From contig CM044957.1 in NCBI GenBank assembly GCA_024516035.1, forward strand, positions 47,839,001 to 47,903,000: a stretch of 64,000 bases of DNA. Direction: 5' to 3'. Shown piece by piece: positions 40,297 through 51,244 of this stretch. Source of the stretch: Bactericera cockerelli. Its lineage: Eukaryota; Arthropoda; Insecta; Hemiptera; Triozidae. Each line of letters starts with the position of its first letter. Within the stretch, counting starts at the first letter, position 1. The notes under the pieces were generated by a model. It searched no databases, was not told the origin of the DNA, and was given only the letters and a program-made list of their open reading frames with translations. The position numbers and the translations under genes were made by a program.

Positions 40297-40592
40297 TACT
40301 CTACACCCGAGACATGGCCATATATTATAATTATGTATTTTCCTATATTAATAAACCCCAGTCTGAAGCCCAGGCATGGCCATAAATATTTATTCCTAAC
40401 CCTATTCTACACTCCAGGCATGACAATAAATGTATTTTCCTAACCCTACTCAAGGCAGAGGCATGGCCATAAATATATTTTCCTAACCCTATTCTACATA
40501 TTCTACACCCCAGGCATGGCCATAAATGTATTTTCCTAACCCTAGTCTACACCCGAGACATGGCCATAAATGTATTTTCCTAACCCTAAATA
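40297..40592. repeat. Minisatellite with CAGGCATGGCCATAAAT core
   Basis: About six units of roughly 42-55 bp: CAGGCATGGCCATAAATGTA, TTTTCCTAACCCTA and CTACACCC. The same unit occurs inverted at 58850-59045, with a decayed version near 43095-43140. Confidence 0.88.
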
Positions 40593-40599
40593 GACTCCG

Positions 40600-41090
40600 C
40601 TTTCTGGAGGAAATTAATCGTTTTTGTTCTTACCCGCAGATGTCTAGAGATGTCCCACATTTAAATTAAAATTGCCCTTTTCAGGGCCACCAATTGATCC
40701 AAAACTAAAAACCAAATCTGAAAAAATTACAAGTTTAAAGAAGGTACTAACTTGTGATCTATACTGAATAAAAAACACCTGACTCCTATTTTTTTACAAT
40801 GGCCCAAGGTATGGAATTTTTTTGATACCTTCCAGGTAAAATGACCTTTTTTAATGAGATTTTGGCCCATCTGATGAACTCCGATTTTATTTATCTTTAC
40901 GAAGCGATTGTAATCTTATTATACCTTAGTATTCTTTGTTTGTTATTATCACTATTATTTTTAAAAAAATTCCGACCTCCACCTTTTTGTTAATTTTTAT
41001 ACTTACTTATGTTTTTTTTCTTGTATTATAATATTATATCATTGAAATATTAAAGAAAATGGCTGTATAGGTTGTTTTTTCTCAATGCTA
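40600..41090. other. Unassigned AT-rich spacer
   Basis: Nothing recognised. Confidence 0.35.
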
Positions 41091-41097
41091 AAAAAAC

Positions 41098-41473
41098 TAC
41101 ATGGTCTCATCACGACGGGGGTGTTACCCTCTATTCGCAGGAAAATCTCAAACCTGCTACCCACATGAACCTCACCCAGCCTGGATGGGGCCGAAATGGC
41201 AGCATCACGAAGTCTTATTTATTTAGAAACTCTTTATTAGTAGAACAAATAATTATACAGACAAATAATGGTAAAAATTAAATATTAAAATTGACAATAT
41301 TAATACATAATATAAACAAGAAAAAAAATATAAAAAAAATATATGTATACAAAAATGTCCTAACTAAAGGGTGGGGTTATTGCCTATGGCAATCTCTTCC
41401 ACCCAACGGACGTTGCTTAATTTCGGTGATCCTACGAGAACCGTTGCATTCAACGCATCATCGACGCTGGCTC
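41098..41473 (-). repeat. 5S-SINE, short subfamily, split by a LINE 3' end
   Basis: The left part runs from CATGGTCTCATCACGACGGG to CAGCATCACGAAGTCTT. The right part runs from GGACGTTGCTTAATTTCGG to CATCGACGCTGGCTC. Between them (41217-41399) lies an inserted LINE 3' end. About nine SINE bases are missing at the junction. Confidence 0.83.
41217..41399 (-). mobile_element. LINE-like 3' end, family alpha, inserted in a 5S-SINE
   Basis: Minus-strand copy beginning at its tail (AGAAACTCTTTATTAG) and ending AATGTCCTAACTAAAGGGTG, GGCAATCTCTTCCACCCAAC. The flanking SINE gives both insertion boundaries. The insertion deleted target bases rather than duplicating them. Confidence 0.75.
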
Positions 41474-41504
41474 GGAATTATTAATAAGTATCCTATTACT
41501 AACT

Positions 41505-41761
41505 TTTTTTTAAGTGGGGTTTAACGTCGCTTTCAACTGCCATGGTCATATCACGACGGGGGTTTTACCCTCCATTCGCAGGAAACTCACAAACCTGCTA
41601 CTCACATTGACCTCACCCAGCCTGAGTGGGGCCGGGAAAAGCCAGCGTCACGAGAATTAGAATTTGAATGGTCACCCATCCAAGTCTTAACCACGCTGGA
41701 TGTCGCTTAACTTCGGTGTTCTGAAGGGAACCGGTGTATTCAACATGCCATCGACGCTGGC
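41505..41761 (-). repeat. 5S-derived SINE, long subfamily, full length
   Basis: Minus-strand copy with AAGTGGGGTTTAACGTCGCT, CCATTCGCAGGAAACTCAC, GGTCACCCATCCAAGTCTTA and the terminal GACGCTGGC. A short repeat, CTAACTT, is found on both sides (about 41496 and 41764), a possible target duplication. Confidence 0.9.
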
Positions 41762-41849
41762 AAGCTAACTTTAAATCTGCAACACAAGCAAAAATTTGAT
41801 GAAAAGTAAACCCTCATAGCTTCGATACACTACTTGAGAAAAAGTCGAA

Positions 41850-42185
41850 ATACTAAAGGCGATATTAAGAGACAAAATCGAGATACCAAATTCGGACTTA
41901 AGAAATAATTCCTTTATGTCCCGGTAGCTCAGTGGTAAAGGCGGCACTTTGTGAATCCAGAGATTCCAGAAGTCGTGGGTTCGAAACCCAGCCAGGACAT
42001 AACAAGTTATCCTCCCATTTGGGATTTTTACCACATAATAATGTGTCTTGAGTTTACTGCTGGAATAATGGGACTTTAACAGTCCTATTCGGGTATATAA
42101 ACATGGCGTTGTTATTATTATTATTTTTAAAAAAAATCCCAAAATCTAGACTTAATTCTGAGAGGTCTATTAATTCCGTTCTTAA
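41850..42185. repeat. Family K element split by SINE-T6
   Basis: Left ACTAAAGGCGATATTAAGAG and right GTCTATTAATTCCGTTCTTA are the two inverted K ends, with the T6 SINE inserted between them. Confidence 0.5.
41913..42125 (+). repeat. SINE-T6, intact tRNA-like head
   Basis: GTCCCGGTAGCTCAGTGGTA (A-box) at the start; acceptor arm GTCCCGG is matched by CCAGGAC near 41993. B-box GGGTTCGAAACCC. Body AACAAGTTATCCTCCCATTT and GGAATAATGGGACTTTAAC, with a (TTA)n tail. The anticodon-region CTGTGAATCCAG resembles a GTG (His-type) anticodon, but the loop is not canonical. Confidence 0.82.
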
Positions 42186-42269
42186 AGTTCCCTGAATTCG
42201 AAATGAGAGGCGTATTGACATGTATGGCCTTGCCTTCGTTAATTCCTAAAGCCCGGTATCACATACCAA

Positions 42270-42505
42270 GCATTGGTATTCGACGTGGTTACGGCGCTGG
42301 ACCTATAATGTAAACAATCTAGCGCTTGGGGATCCCTTCTCCGTGGATCGAATCCCAGCCAATGCTTGGATTTTTGCTAATTTATTTGAGTAAGTGACCA
42401 CATAATAATAAGACTCTGAGGGTTAGGTGGTAGAAAATGCTTTGAACATTGTACTCACTTGGTGGTTATATTACACTGAAGAGTATTATTATTATTATTA
42501 TTATC
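42270..42505 (+). repeat. SINE-T4 variant, full length
   Basis: Variant head (GGTTACGGCGCTGGACCTAT, ATCGAATCCCAGCCAATGCT) joined to the standard T4 body (AAGACTCTGAGGGTTAGGTG, TAGAAAATGCTTTGAACATT) and a (TTA)n tail. It shows that two different heads share one T4 body. Confidence 0.75.
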
Positions 42506-42887
42506 ATCATCAGCCCTACTTCTTACCGTCCGTCACTTCTGTGTTTTGTTTCATAGCACCCAAACCATTTTCTTTATTAGAGCTTTGTGTGATAAACAAT
42601 ATTTATGTCCCTTTATTTGTATGGGGCGCACTTCAACCTCGGCCGATGTGTTTGATAGAGCAATGATTAGATAGGGTTCAAATAACTATTGCCTTTCCGC
42701 AAACCAAATCCTTTGAATTAAAATTCCTGTTACTTATGGTCATTTCAAAATGATGGGTTTAAAGGAACCATAAAAAAAGTCAGCCGCAAAATTTATTTCA
42801 TTCAATACCTAAATGAAAGAAATTTTACCTATTTTACCGACCAAAAAATTTTGGACACATAAGCTTGCGTCAGAGTATTATACATAT

Positions 42888-42975
42888 AATAATAATAACT
42901 CTTTATTGACAAGAATAATATTGACAAAGGGCGTGATTATTGCCTGAGGCAATCTCTGTCGTCAAACCCATTACA
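42888..42975 (-). repeat. LINE-like 3' end fragment, family alpha
   Basis: AATAATAATAACTCTTTATT, GGGCGTGATTATTGCCTGAG and GCAATCTCTG in the order of the alpha family, with a large internal deletion. Confidence 0.5.
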
Positions 42976-43494
42976 GGTATATCTCATATAATGTATGTGG
43001 ATCAAGTTCAAGTCCCTAGGACTAGATCGATGTTATAACATTTATTTTTTGCCTGCGTTATTGAGTAATACTTTGCTAAATATTAGTGTCATACAGTAGG
43101 ACTAGGAAATATACACGGCCATAAGGCTAGAAAAACACATACTTCGCAATGTCTCAGGTATGGAGCAGGACTATTAAAAACAGAATTAAGGCCAAGCCAC
43201 GTGTGTAAAGTACGAAGGGGAAATACATAGAAGGCCGTACCTCGGATATCAAGTAGGGTAAGATGGTGCGGGTGTTTGAAACACCAAGGCATCAAACGTT
43301 AACATTTTAGGTGTTCCGGTATTTTTTTATAAAAATAGGAATATCAACAAAAGTATAAAATTTGAAAATTGCCACGTGTATACAATATGAACCAATCACT
43401 AGGAATTATTGTGTCCATAATTGGCAGTGTATTTTATTAGATATGAATTAGTTGTTGATGATTACTTGGTTTCAACATTACTTTAAACTACACA

Positions 43495-43700
43495 ATCATA
43501 TCACGACGCGTATTTTACTAAACATTTGCTTCACATGGAACCTATCAACTCAAATTCTCTTCACCCAGCTTGAGTAGGGTCGGGAATAGTCACCAGAACG
43601 TCCAAAGAGCATGGTTGGTATCAAAACCACCAATTTCCTTATTGTGAGAATGTACATTCTGCTGGCTATTCCCGACTTTATTATGCTGGGTATCCCTATC
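43495..43700 (-). repeat. Old 5S-SINE fragment
   Basis: CACAATCATATCACGACG, TCAAATTCTCTTCACCCAGC and TTGAGTAGGGTCGGGAATAG fit the 5S-SINE tail with many changes. Confidence 0.4.
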
Positions 43701-43719
43701 GTGATAATAATAATACTTT

Positions 43720-43918
43720 TTTAAGTCTACGGTAACCACCAGGCGAGGTTAATGCTCACAACATTTTCTACCAACTAACCCTCAGAGTCTTATTATTATG
43801 TGTTCACAAAACTCAAATTAATGAGGAAAAAATCATGCACTGGGTGGGATTCGAACCAACGGATCCCTAAGCAACATGGATTACTAGACCAGCGCGTTAA
43901 CCACTTGACAATGTACTT
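43720..43918 (-). repeat. SINE-T4
   Basis: CGGTAACCACCAGGCGAGGT, CCCTCAGAGTCTTATTATTA, CACTGGGTGGGATTCGAACC and GCGCGTTAACCACTTGAC. The 5' tip of the head is missing. Confidence 0.8.
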
Positions 43919-43919
43919 A

Positions 43920-45040
43920 GCAGACGATTGACAATTATTCACTTGTGGATTAGTCAAAAGTTCGTAATGGACATTATTAACAACTGTCTATTTTCTATTA
44001 GAATGCAGTAAGTAAGGTCAGTGATGTAAACACCGTGTTTAAATTATGCAACTGGTTTTAATCCGAATTTCGGTTATTCTCAAGAAGAAATCACAGTTCT
44101 TATCTAGAAACTAGAAACCAGTTTGAGTTTTAACTTCAAGGGTATCTGTGTTCTCTCTACATTACGTTGCTAACAAAGGTCTACAAGATAATGATGTATT
44201 GTGTTGGAAATTCCGGTTTTGGTTCAATGGACTAGAGTCCATTGAATGTTCTGTTTTGTTCTAGTTTTATTCCATTTATTTTCGGTTCCCCAAGTGGGTC
44301 ACATACTCTGTAGACCTAAATTAGGTGAAATTATTATTTTTCTCTTTCTGGAAATTCGGGGTTATGGAAAAAGTACTTTTTTGTTGTTGTAAATGTGCAA
44401 TATTTCTCATGCACGATTATGATGCTAGCATGTCTTATGATTTCTCGCACTTTAATAATAATGGGACTGGGTTCAGTAGATAGTGTACACTAAACTTATC
44501 TGGAATAATCAGAAATATATCAATAAGAATAATAATTTTCACATTTAACAGTCGTTTTACCCAGGCCATAAATAATGTGTTTTAGTATGTTAATATTGTT
44601 GATTGACTATAGCGATTTCCCGACTGTGCTAGGGCTGGGTGAGTACGATCGGGAGTGACAACTTTCATTCCGCCTTAGTAGGGTATCACAACGGAACACC
44701 CTATATCCTAGACCCAAGTGCGCGATCACAACGACATAGAATAATAATCCTACCATGTTATTAAAGTACCTTCTCGTATGTAAGTGGCCTCAGCGATGTA
44801 TTGAAATTCGCCCATATCAAGTTGTAGGTACCAGACTATTTATTGCTAGTTGAAAGCTAGCAAACTTTTCAACCCCAAACCAAAGGGTTGTAGGTTTGAT
44901 TCCTACTGTGGCAGCATATTGTACATATTTAATTTGATTATGCTTTTGGATAATTATTCTTTATTATCTTATGTATCCAACAGACCATACTTAAGCCTAA
45001 AGCCGTATGCAACCCAGTTCACAGGTGGAAAAGAGTCAGC
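43920..45040. other. Unassigned spacer
   Basis: No supported gene. GGTTGTAGGTTTGATTCCTA at 44886 is B-box-like but without a convincing tRNA head. Confidence 0.35.
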
Positions 45041-45044
45041 CCGC

Positions 45045-46065
45045 CGAGACGAACACTTTTGATTCCTGGATTTTTTTTTTTTTGTATCTCCTAACAAAAG
45101 ACCATCTACCTGGCGCCGCTTTCGGGCGGTATACGCGCCGAACGGAGCAAGATAGAAATAAACCAATAGTCGGCAAATTACTTTAAATTATTTGTAGAAT
45201 ACGAATCAAATGTTAATTTTAAAATTCGGACATAATTTTCGGCAACGGGACCCCCGCCGACCCGGGGGTGCCGTTCAAAGGTAAAAAAAAGTGTAAGCCC
45301 GCCGAGACAAACACTTTTGATTCCCGGTAAAGTTTTGTAACTCCTACCGTAAGGCCGAAACTGCCTGGCGCCGCTTTCGGGCGGAACACCCGTCAACCGA
45401 AGCCATATGATAAGCCAATAATTGTGTAGAGGGTTGTGAGTTGGAATGAAAAGACTGTGTCCAGCCCGGTATGGATATAGATTTTTTGACTTTAGATTCG
45501 TATCAGTTTTTATGAGTGGGGTTTGGGTAGTCATTACAGTGTAGAAAGATGTAAAAGTGAGAAGTTCTATACATTTTTAAACAAACATGAAAAATAGTAC
45601 AGCATTTAGTATAGCACGGCGCACGCTACAGTTGGAGGAGTCTTTTAAATTTTTCGTAGAAAATCAATTTTAAATTTCGAACACATTTATCGGCCAACTT
45701 TTTTTTTTTTTTTTTTAAGTGGGGTTTAACGTCGCTTTCAACTGCCATGGTCATATCACGACGGGGGTTTTACCCTCCATTCGCAGGAAACTCACAAACC
45801 TGCTACTCACATTGACCTCACCCAGCCTGAGTGGGGCCGGGAAAAGCCAGCGTCACGAGAATTAGAATTGGAATGGTCACCCATCCAAGTCTTAACCTCG
45901 CTGGATGTCGCTTAACTTCGGTGTTCTGAAGGGAACCGGTGTATTCAACATGCCATCGACGCTGGCTTCGGCCAACTTTGATCGCCGCCCCTGAGCGGGC
46001 CCGCCTGGCGGTGCCTTTCAGAGGTGGAAAGAAATCAGCCTAGCGAGCGCTACATGATTGATTCT
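45045..46065 (-). repeat. Element D, minus strand, about three units, interrupted by a 5S-SINE
   Basis: CGCCGCTTTCGGGCGG occurs at about 45113 and 45369. GAACGGAGCAAGATAG, GACCCGGGGGTGCCG and GCCGAGACAAACACTTTTGA match element D inverted. The last unit is split at CGGCCAACTTT by the SINE at 45701-45967 and resumes at 45980. Confidence 0.85.
45701..45967 (-). repeat. 5S-derived SINE, long subfamily, with target duplication
   Basis: Full-length minus-strand copy with an A-tail (T-run on the plus strand), almost identical to 41505-41761. TCGGCCAACTT is present on both sides (about 45690-45700 and 45968-45978), within element D. Confidence 0.92.
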
Positions 46066-46107
46066 CGAGTCGAAATAAGTATCTCGCAAGATCAAAGGTA
46101 CACCCTA

Positions 46108-46318
46108 GTAGCACCGGTTCTCGTTCTGTAACCGAAGTTAAGCAACATCCAGCGAGATAAGGAGTTGGATTGGTGACCATTCAAATTCGAATTCTCGTGA
46201 TGCTGTCTATTCCCGGCCTCACTCAGGCTGGTTGAGGTTATTTTGAGTATCAGGTTTGCGAGTTTCCTGCAAATGGAGGGTATCCCATCCTGATATAACC
46301 ATACAGTTGATGTAAACT
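46108..46318 (+). repeat. 5S-SINE, long subfamily, slightly 5'-truncated and older
   Basis: GCACCGGTTCTCGTTCTGTA, ACCGAAGTTAAGCAACATCC and GGATTGGTGACCATTCAAAT, followed by the tail (CACTCAGGCTGGTTGAGG, CATACAGTTGATG). The 5S promoter block is present with substitutions. Confidence 0.8.
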
Positions 46319-46679
46319 CTAGTCTAGTTATAGAAAATAAATGGTTTCTAGTTATAGAAATTAATGATTCTTTCTAAACATGAATACTTACCCATATAAT
46401 AACATGGCATCTCTACGAGTATGCAACATGCAATGACCTTTTCACTCTTTGTACTAAAAAGACACTGATTCCATACTATCCGCTGTTAGTACATTTTTTA
46501 AAGTACATTTTTAGAAAATGCTTAATTTCGTTGGAAAATAATTGAAAAAAAAATTAGAAAAATATATTTTTTTAAATGAAAACATTCGACGTCTTCATTT
46601 ATGTGAAAAGAAATACCAAACTATTAAAAAAAATCGGGTCTCTGTAGCTGCGTGAAATTCCGGTCCCTGTAATTATATG

Positions 46680-46686
46680 GTGTGCA

Positions 46687-46718
<32 letters not shown>

Positions 46719-46812
46719 GTGTGGTGTGGTGTGGTGTGGTGTGTGTGGGTGGGTGTGTGTGTGCGTTGTGTGTGTTTGATGGGCTGGCGAAGCGGCGGGT
46801 GTAACCCGCTAG
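46680..46812 (+). mobile_element. Helitron 3' end after a TG microsatellite
   Basis: A (TG)n tract (46690-46775) leads to GGCTGGCGAAGC, then the hairpin GCGGGTGTAACCCGC (46795-46809) and CTAG at 46809-46812, followed by T. A short hairpin just before CTAG/CTRR is the diagnostic Helitron 3' end. No matching 5' end lies nearby. Confidence 0.7.
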
Positions 46813-46886
46813 TATTTTATAAACAGTTAAAAAAAAAACGATATTTATATAGTTGTGAAACAAATACATATTTTTTAAGTAAGTAG

Positions 46887-47195
46887 TCACCATGGCAGAG
46901 TGAGTTAGCGCGCTAGGCATTGCACGCATGGTGACCTGGGTTCGATTCCCAGCAGAGCAGGAATTTTTCTGATCTGTACTTGGATGTTCGGGGTCCACTC
47001 ATACCTCGTGAGGAATAATGAGTAGTTACTTGTATGAGTAACGACCAGTGGCGGCATTACCAGAGTAAAAAGAAATGAATAAAATAGAATAATTCGAAAT
47101 GTGAAGGAGGCTCTTAGTAATGCTGCTACCCACAAAAATTGTGAAGAGGCCTTGTGCTTAACCACAAATAAAATCATACATACATACATATTTTT
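46887..47195 (+). repeat. SINE-T3, full length
   Basis: GGCAGAGTGAGTTAGCGCGC (A-box) and GGTTCGATTCCCAGC (B-box). The body has CTGATCTGTACTTGGATGTT, ACCAGTGGCGGCATTACCAG and CTCTTAGTAATGCTGCTACC, ending in GCCTTGTGCTTAACCACAAA and a CATACATACATA tail. Best T3 reference copy in the window. Confidence 0.87.
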
Positions 47196-47574
47196 TAAAT
47201 AATTAAAAAAATAAAAAATAATAGAAGTAACATGCCAGGATCCCAGGCACGTTCCTGAATAGATTTCAGATCACTGTACCTAGAATAATGCACTCCACTT
47301 TCAGCACAAATTAATCCATTGTGACCTGTCTCATCTACATCAAAACACAGCAACATGTGTATGTGGTACACAATACACATCGCTGCAATCAACCTAGATA
47401 TCAATATCTATACGTAAAGAAACACTGTTCAGAAAACAGCCTACATTCAAAATTGGAATAAATCCACCGACCAGCTTCTTTTGCTGATAAAAGCAATCTT
47501 ATTTGTTCAAATCTTTATTTCAATCAATTTTTTTCGCATTTTTTTTTTAATTAACAGTGTCCTATTCTGAGAAT

Positions 47575-47700
47575 ACTAAGGGCGGAATTAATAGACGATT
47601 TTATAATACCTCTGTTGCGCAAGTCTCGGATTGCGTACTGTCTAAATTAGGGAAAACCGATGCTAAGAAATGACTGAAGTTCTCAATTTTGCCCAAAGTT
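47575..47700. repeat. Family K element
   Basis: ACTAAGGGCGGAATTAATAG, CTCTGTTGCGC, AAGTCTCGGATTGCGTACTG, GGGAAAACCGATGC and AATTTTGCCC at the far end. Confidence 0.6.
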
Positions 47701-48420
47701 TGCACCATTTTAACACAATACCCAGCTGTCTCTTCACTCTTCCAGAGAAAATGAAGGTCTGATTTGTAACATTCACACAGACAGAGAACGCATAAAAGCC
47801 GAAAAGGCGTGTGAATCTACGTCTGTCGCTAATCTCATGCCCAAACCTCCAAATTCACTGGTAGACAAGCTTGTCAAGAAATTTCCTCTAAATGACATTG
47901 GTAATTATTTCGAATCCTGTCCAATAATTTGTTCAAAAGTTTCAATTATACAATGTGCCATGTTTTCAAGCTACACCATGTTCTGAACAATTTTTAAGAA
48001 TAAAAAATTCATGATAAGTGTGAAGACCATGAAAGCATAGCCGGGAGGAGTTTTATTGATTTTTTATTGCGAACGGAAGGTAAAGATACTGAAGTACAAT
48101 TTAGGTACCTATATGAAATCTGAACAGGGGGGGATGGTCGTTCAATAAATTCACTGATCAAAATAAATTATCTGCCACCACAAGATTGAAATATTAAACC
48201 AATAACACGACCAGGGCCCTGTGTCACAAAATTTGTGGCCCTGTGACAATTTACAATTTAGAATTTTTTACAAATAAACTTGAGAAATCTTCCAGAGAAA
48301 GAGAGAAAAAGAAAAAAATATTTACTAACAAACTGACATCATTATCAATGTTTGTCATAAGACAAAGTGCTAAAGGAATTATGTTTTGAGATAGGAATGA
48401 TGATGATTTTTCCAGGATGG
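47700..48420. other. Unassigned spacer
   Basis: Nothing recognised. Confidence 0.35.
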
Positions 48421-48427
48421 TTTTTTT

Positions 48428-48562
48428 TTTTAATTCAGCTTTAACGTCGCTTTCAACTGCATGGTCATAACAAGACGGGGGTGTTACCACCATTCGCAGG
48501 AAACTCACAAACCTGCTACACACATTTACCTCACTCAGCCTGGGTAGGGCCGGAATGCCGTT
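48428..48562 (-). repeat. 5S-SINE 3' part
   Basis: TTTAACGTCGCTTTCAACTG, CATTCGCAGGAAACTCACAA and CTCAGCCTGGGTAGGGCCGG. The 5S-like head is missing. Confidence 0.75.
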
Positions 48563-48564
48563 GC

Positions 48565-49250
48565 TAGCTTGGAGTTAGCCACTTGGTTGTGTCAGAATTG
48601 CTAGCTTGGAATTGTAGCTTGTAGAATAACTGTGACACAGGTCCCAGAGGTGTAAAGTCAGGTAAAGTATACCTACATAATATCTGGTAGATAACTCAAA
48701 TGGATTAAGGATCTCAGATCCAGTGACACCTCACCAAACCAGAACAACCGCAAAGATTACTCTTGTAAATTTTACCATTTTTAGTTTTTTTTTTCTTTCT
48801 TACTTCAACAAAAAAATTCTCTTCACTTTTTAAAAGTTTTTTTCTGTTAGTTTACAATCGAGTATCATATTTTTGACTTTCATGTGTCAGCCTTAATTCC
48901 ATTAGATTTGTCAAACTTCTGCGTGTTCCGTATGTTTCATTCGATATCTATTAATCGTCAGTCAGTTTATCCAATAGTTAAAATTCTCCGTGTTCGAGAA
49001 AGTGGAGCAGGTGATAAATTTTCGATGTGGAATTGAGATGATCAAATTTCATAGAACTTGAAAATGTAACACGTCGAATCATTAATTGATCTTGAGGTCG
49101 GCATTTTGAAATATCGTTAAATCGGAAACTTTATTGGGGTGATAGCAATGCTATGAAATTTCTTTTTTTTTTTTTTTTAAACATTATTATTTTGTAAGTT
49201 CATTGAACTTAGTAATGCTGGATATCAATATGCTATATCATTTAATTAGA
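48565..49250. other. Unassigned AT-rich spacer
   Basis: Nothing recognised beyond a T-run at about 49165. Confidence 0.35.
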
Positions 49251-49430
49251 TTTAAGGTAGGATCACTAGCCAATGTAATATTTTGAACGGTTCCGGGATC
49301 ATATGTTTAGGAGGAGACGTGGCTTTTAGTGAGGATGATGCACTGTTGTCGGTATCGCAGTACTCACACTGTTCACTAGGGTAAAATCTAGTGTTCGTCT
49401 GCAGATTTTACCACCTCTCCTGAAAAAAAA

Positions 49431-49605
49431 GTAGGATCACACGATATGGCAGAGCGACATAGAATATGACAATCTCCCATGCAATGCCATAGAGTTTTTT
49501 GCCACATTACATGGCATCGTGCAAGTGCCATATATTATGTGTGCCATTCGTTTTTTTTTTCTCGCCATAGAAAATATGGCATCTGTGGCATATAAATGTG
49601 ATCCT
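49431..49605. mobile_element. Harbinger-like MITE, internally deleted copy
   Basis: GTAGGATCACACGATATGGC at the left and AATGTGATCCTACCTTTA at the right, with interior AATGCCATAGAGTTTTTTGC and CATATATTATGTGTG shared with 35193-35509. The left flanking TTA is lost. An isolated end (AAGGTAGGATCAC) lies at 49255. Confidence 0.75.
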
Positions 49606-49687
49606 ACCTTTACTTTTCCTACCTCTACGGATAAGGTATAAAATATCCGACTCTTGGGCAATAAATACCTCCTGCAGGACCGTAGTA

Positions 49688-49820
49688 CTTACCAAGTGAG
49701 TTAGCGCGCTAGGCATGGTGACCTGGAATCGATCTCCAGCGGGGCAGGATTTTTCCTGCTCTGTACTTGGATGTTCGGGATCCACTCATACCTCGTGAGG
49801 AAAAATTAGTAGGAACAAGA
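49688..49820 (+). repeat. SINE-T3, 3'-truncated
   Basis: AAGTGAGTTAGCGCGCTAGG (anticodon region shortened), GGAATCGATCTCCAGC (degenerate B-box), TCTGTACTTGGATGTTCGGG and CTCATACCTCGTGAGGAAAA. Confidence 0.75.
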
Positions 49821-49969
49821 AAAATCCTGTTTCATAATACGGCCTTAAAAGTTCACTGCGATGGTGGCGCTATTTTAGCATTTTTTGAAGAAAAATAACT
49901 CATGTTACAAAGTGATTTTTTTTTAAGTGAAGCAACCTGTGTAACGGGCTAACGGGAGTGTAGGCACAA

Positions 49970-50105
49970 TGGTATATAGCTTTCTATGTATATAGTACAT
50001 AATATGTACTATATACATAGTATAGCTTTCTATGTATATAGTACATAATATGTACTATATACATAGAAACCTATTATGTATTAGGTACATATTATGTACT
50101 CTATT
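49970..50105. repeat. AT-rich palindromic tandem repeat
   Basis: Two direct copies of a 46-bp unit containing CTATGTATATAGTACATAAT and its complement ATTATGTACTATATACATAG, then a decayed third copy. Each unit is itself a near-perfect hairpin. Confidence 0.88.
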
Positions 50106-50109
50106 TTCA

Positions 50110-50560
50110 ACCACGACTATTTCTACCTGCCACCTCCAAACCAGAAATATTCGCTGCTTGATTTCCATTCCCGACCATCTCAGCTGCTCGACTTTCTATG
50201 AAATTAAATCTGATTAAGCTCCACGAGCATCATTGTTACAATTACGGCGGAACATAGGTATTATATTTTTGCGTAATGCGTGCTCCAAGTATTCCCGTGC
50301 CCATATACATAGGAAGTCGTGACCAGATCTGCTGGAATGGGCCGCCAGGCACGGTCGGTGCTACGGAGCTGCAGCACCCCCAGACAAAAAAATAAAAATA
50401 ACGCGTCGTCGCCCGTTGAGTCTGAGCTACAATAAATAAATAATAATATATAATAAATAAATGTGTTTCTTTGTGTTATTATATCACAATTTTTAGTGGG
50501 AAGCGCAGAATTGTAAGACTTTTCCATATCTTTTAATATCCTAAAATCTTATTCTTGCCT
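50110..50560. other. Unassigned spacer
   Basis: Nothing recognised. Confidence 0.35.
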
Positions 50561-50564
50561 ATAA

Positions 50565-50742
50565 TTCCGCCACTGGTCGCTGCTCGCATTAAAGCAGCTA
50601 CTCATTTTTCCTCACGAGGTATCAGTGGACCCCGAACAGCCAAGAACAGAGCAGAAAAAATCCTGCCCCTTTGGGGATCGAATCCAGGTCACCGTGCGTT
50701 CAATGCCTAGCGCGCTAACTCACTCGGCCACGGTGACTTCTA
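50565..50742 (-). repeat. SINE-T3, 3'-truncated
   Basis: GCCACTGGTCGCTGCTCGCA, TTTCCTCACGAGGTATCAGT, GGGGATCGAATCCAGGTCAC and GCGCGCTAACTCACTCGGCC on the plus strand read as T3 on the minus strand. Confidence 0.8.
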
Positions 50743-50814
50743 CAGACAAATAAAAAAAAGAGAGGACTTTCTAAGTCCTACCTCGTACACAGTGAAAATG
50801 ATCACACATTTCTC

Positions 50815-50998
50815 TTTAGTGGAAGGTAACCACCAGGCGAGGTTAATGCCCAATGCATTTTCTACCACCTAACCCCCAGAATCTTATTATTATGTGGTCA
50901 AAAAATTCGTGCACTGTGTGGGATTCGGACCAAGGCATCCCTACACTACCTGAATCACCAGACAAGCCCGTTAACCACTTGACTACCAGTGCAAGAAA
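50815..50998 (-). repeat. SINE-T4
   Basis: AGTGGAAGGTAACCACCAGG, CATTTTCTACCACCTAACCC, CACTGTGTGGGATTCGGACC and CCGTTAACCACTTGACTACC. The acceptor stem (GCACTGG) is complete. One B-box base is changed. Confidence 0.8.
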
Positions 50999-51027
50999 TA
51001 TTAAAATTAATACATAACTATTAGGAT

Positions 51028-51240
51028 AGTCTGGCTGGGGGACTTTAACCAGGGAGTAGACCAGCAGTCTGGCTGGGGAACTATAAACAGGGAGTAGACC
51101 AGCATTGGCTTCGTTCTGGGTGCCCTTGTCAATTATTAGCCTCCTTGTATAGACAGTGGTAGAAGTGCTGAGTCATTCCTCCACTGTCTGACTACCATCG
51201 TTCACGATGACGCCACCCTATGATGATGATTATGATTGGC
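51028..51240 (-). repeat. Dispersed repeat N, inverted relative to 9.6 kb
   Basis: AGTCTGGCTGGGG...AGGGAGTAGACCAGCA is present twice in tandem (about 51031 and 51075). Then come GAAGTGCTGAGTCATTCCTC and TCACGATGACGCCACCCTAT. Confidence 0.7.
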
Positions 51241-51244
51241 ATGG

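Noticed and set aside
46624..46998. His/Thr-rich ORF
   Set aside because: Translation of the TG/CA tract and SINE-T3; no protein family.
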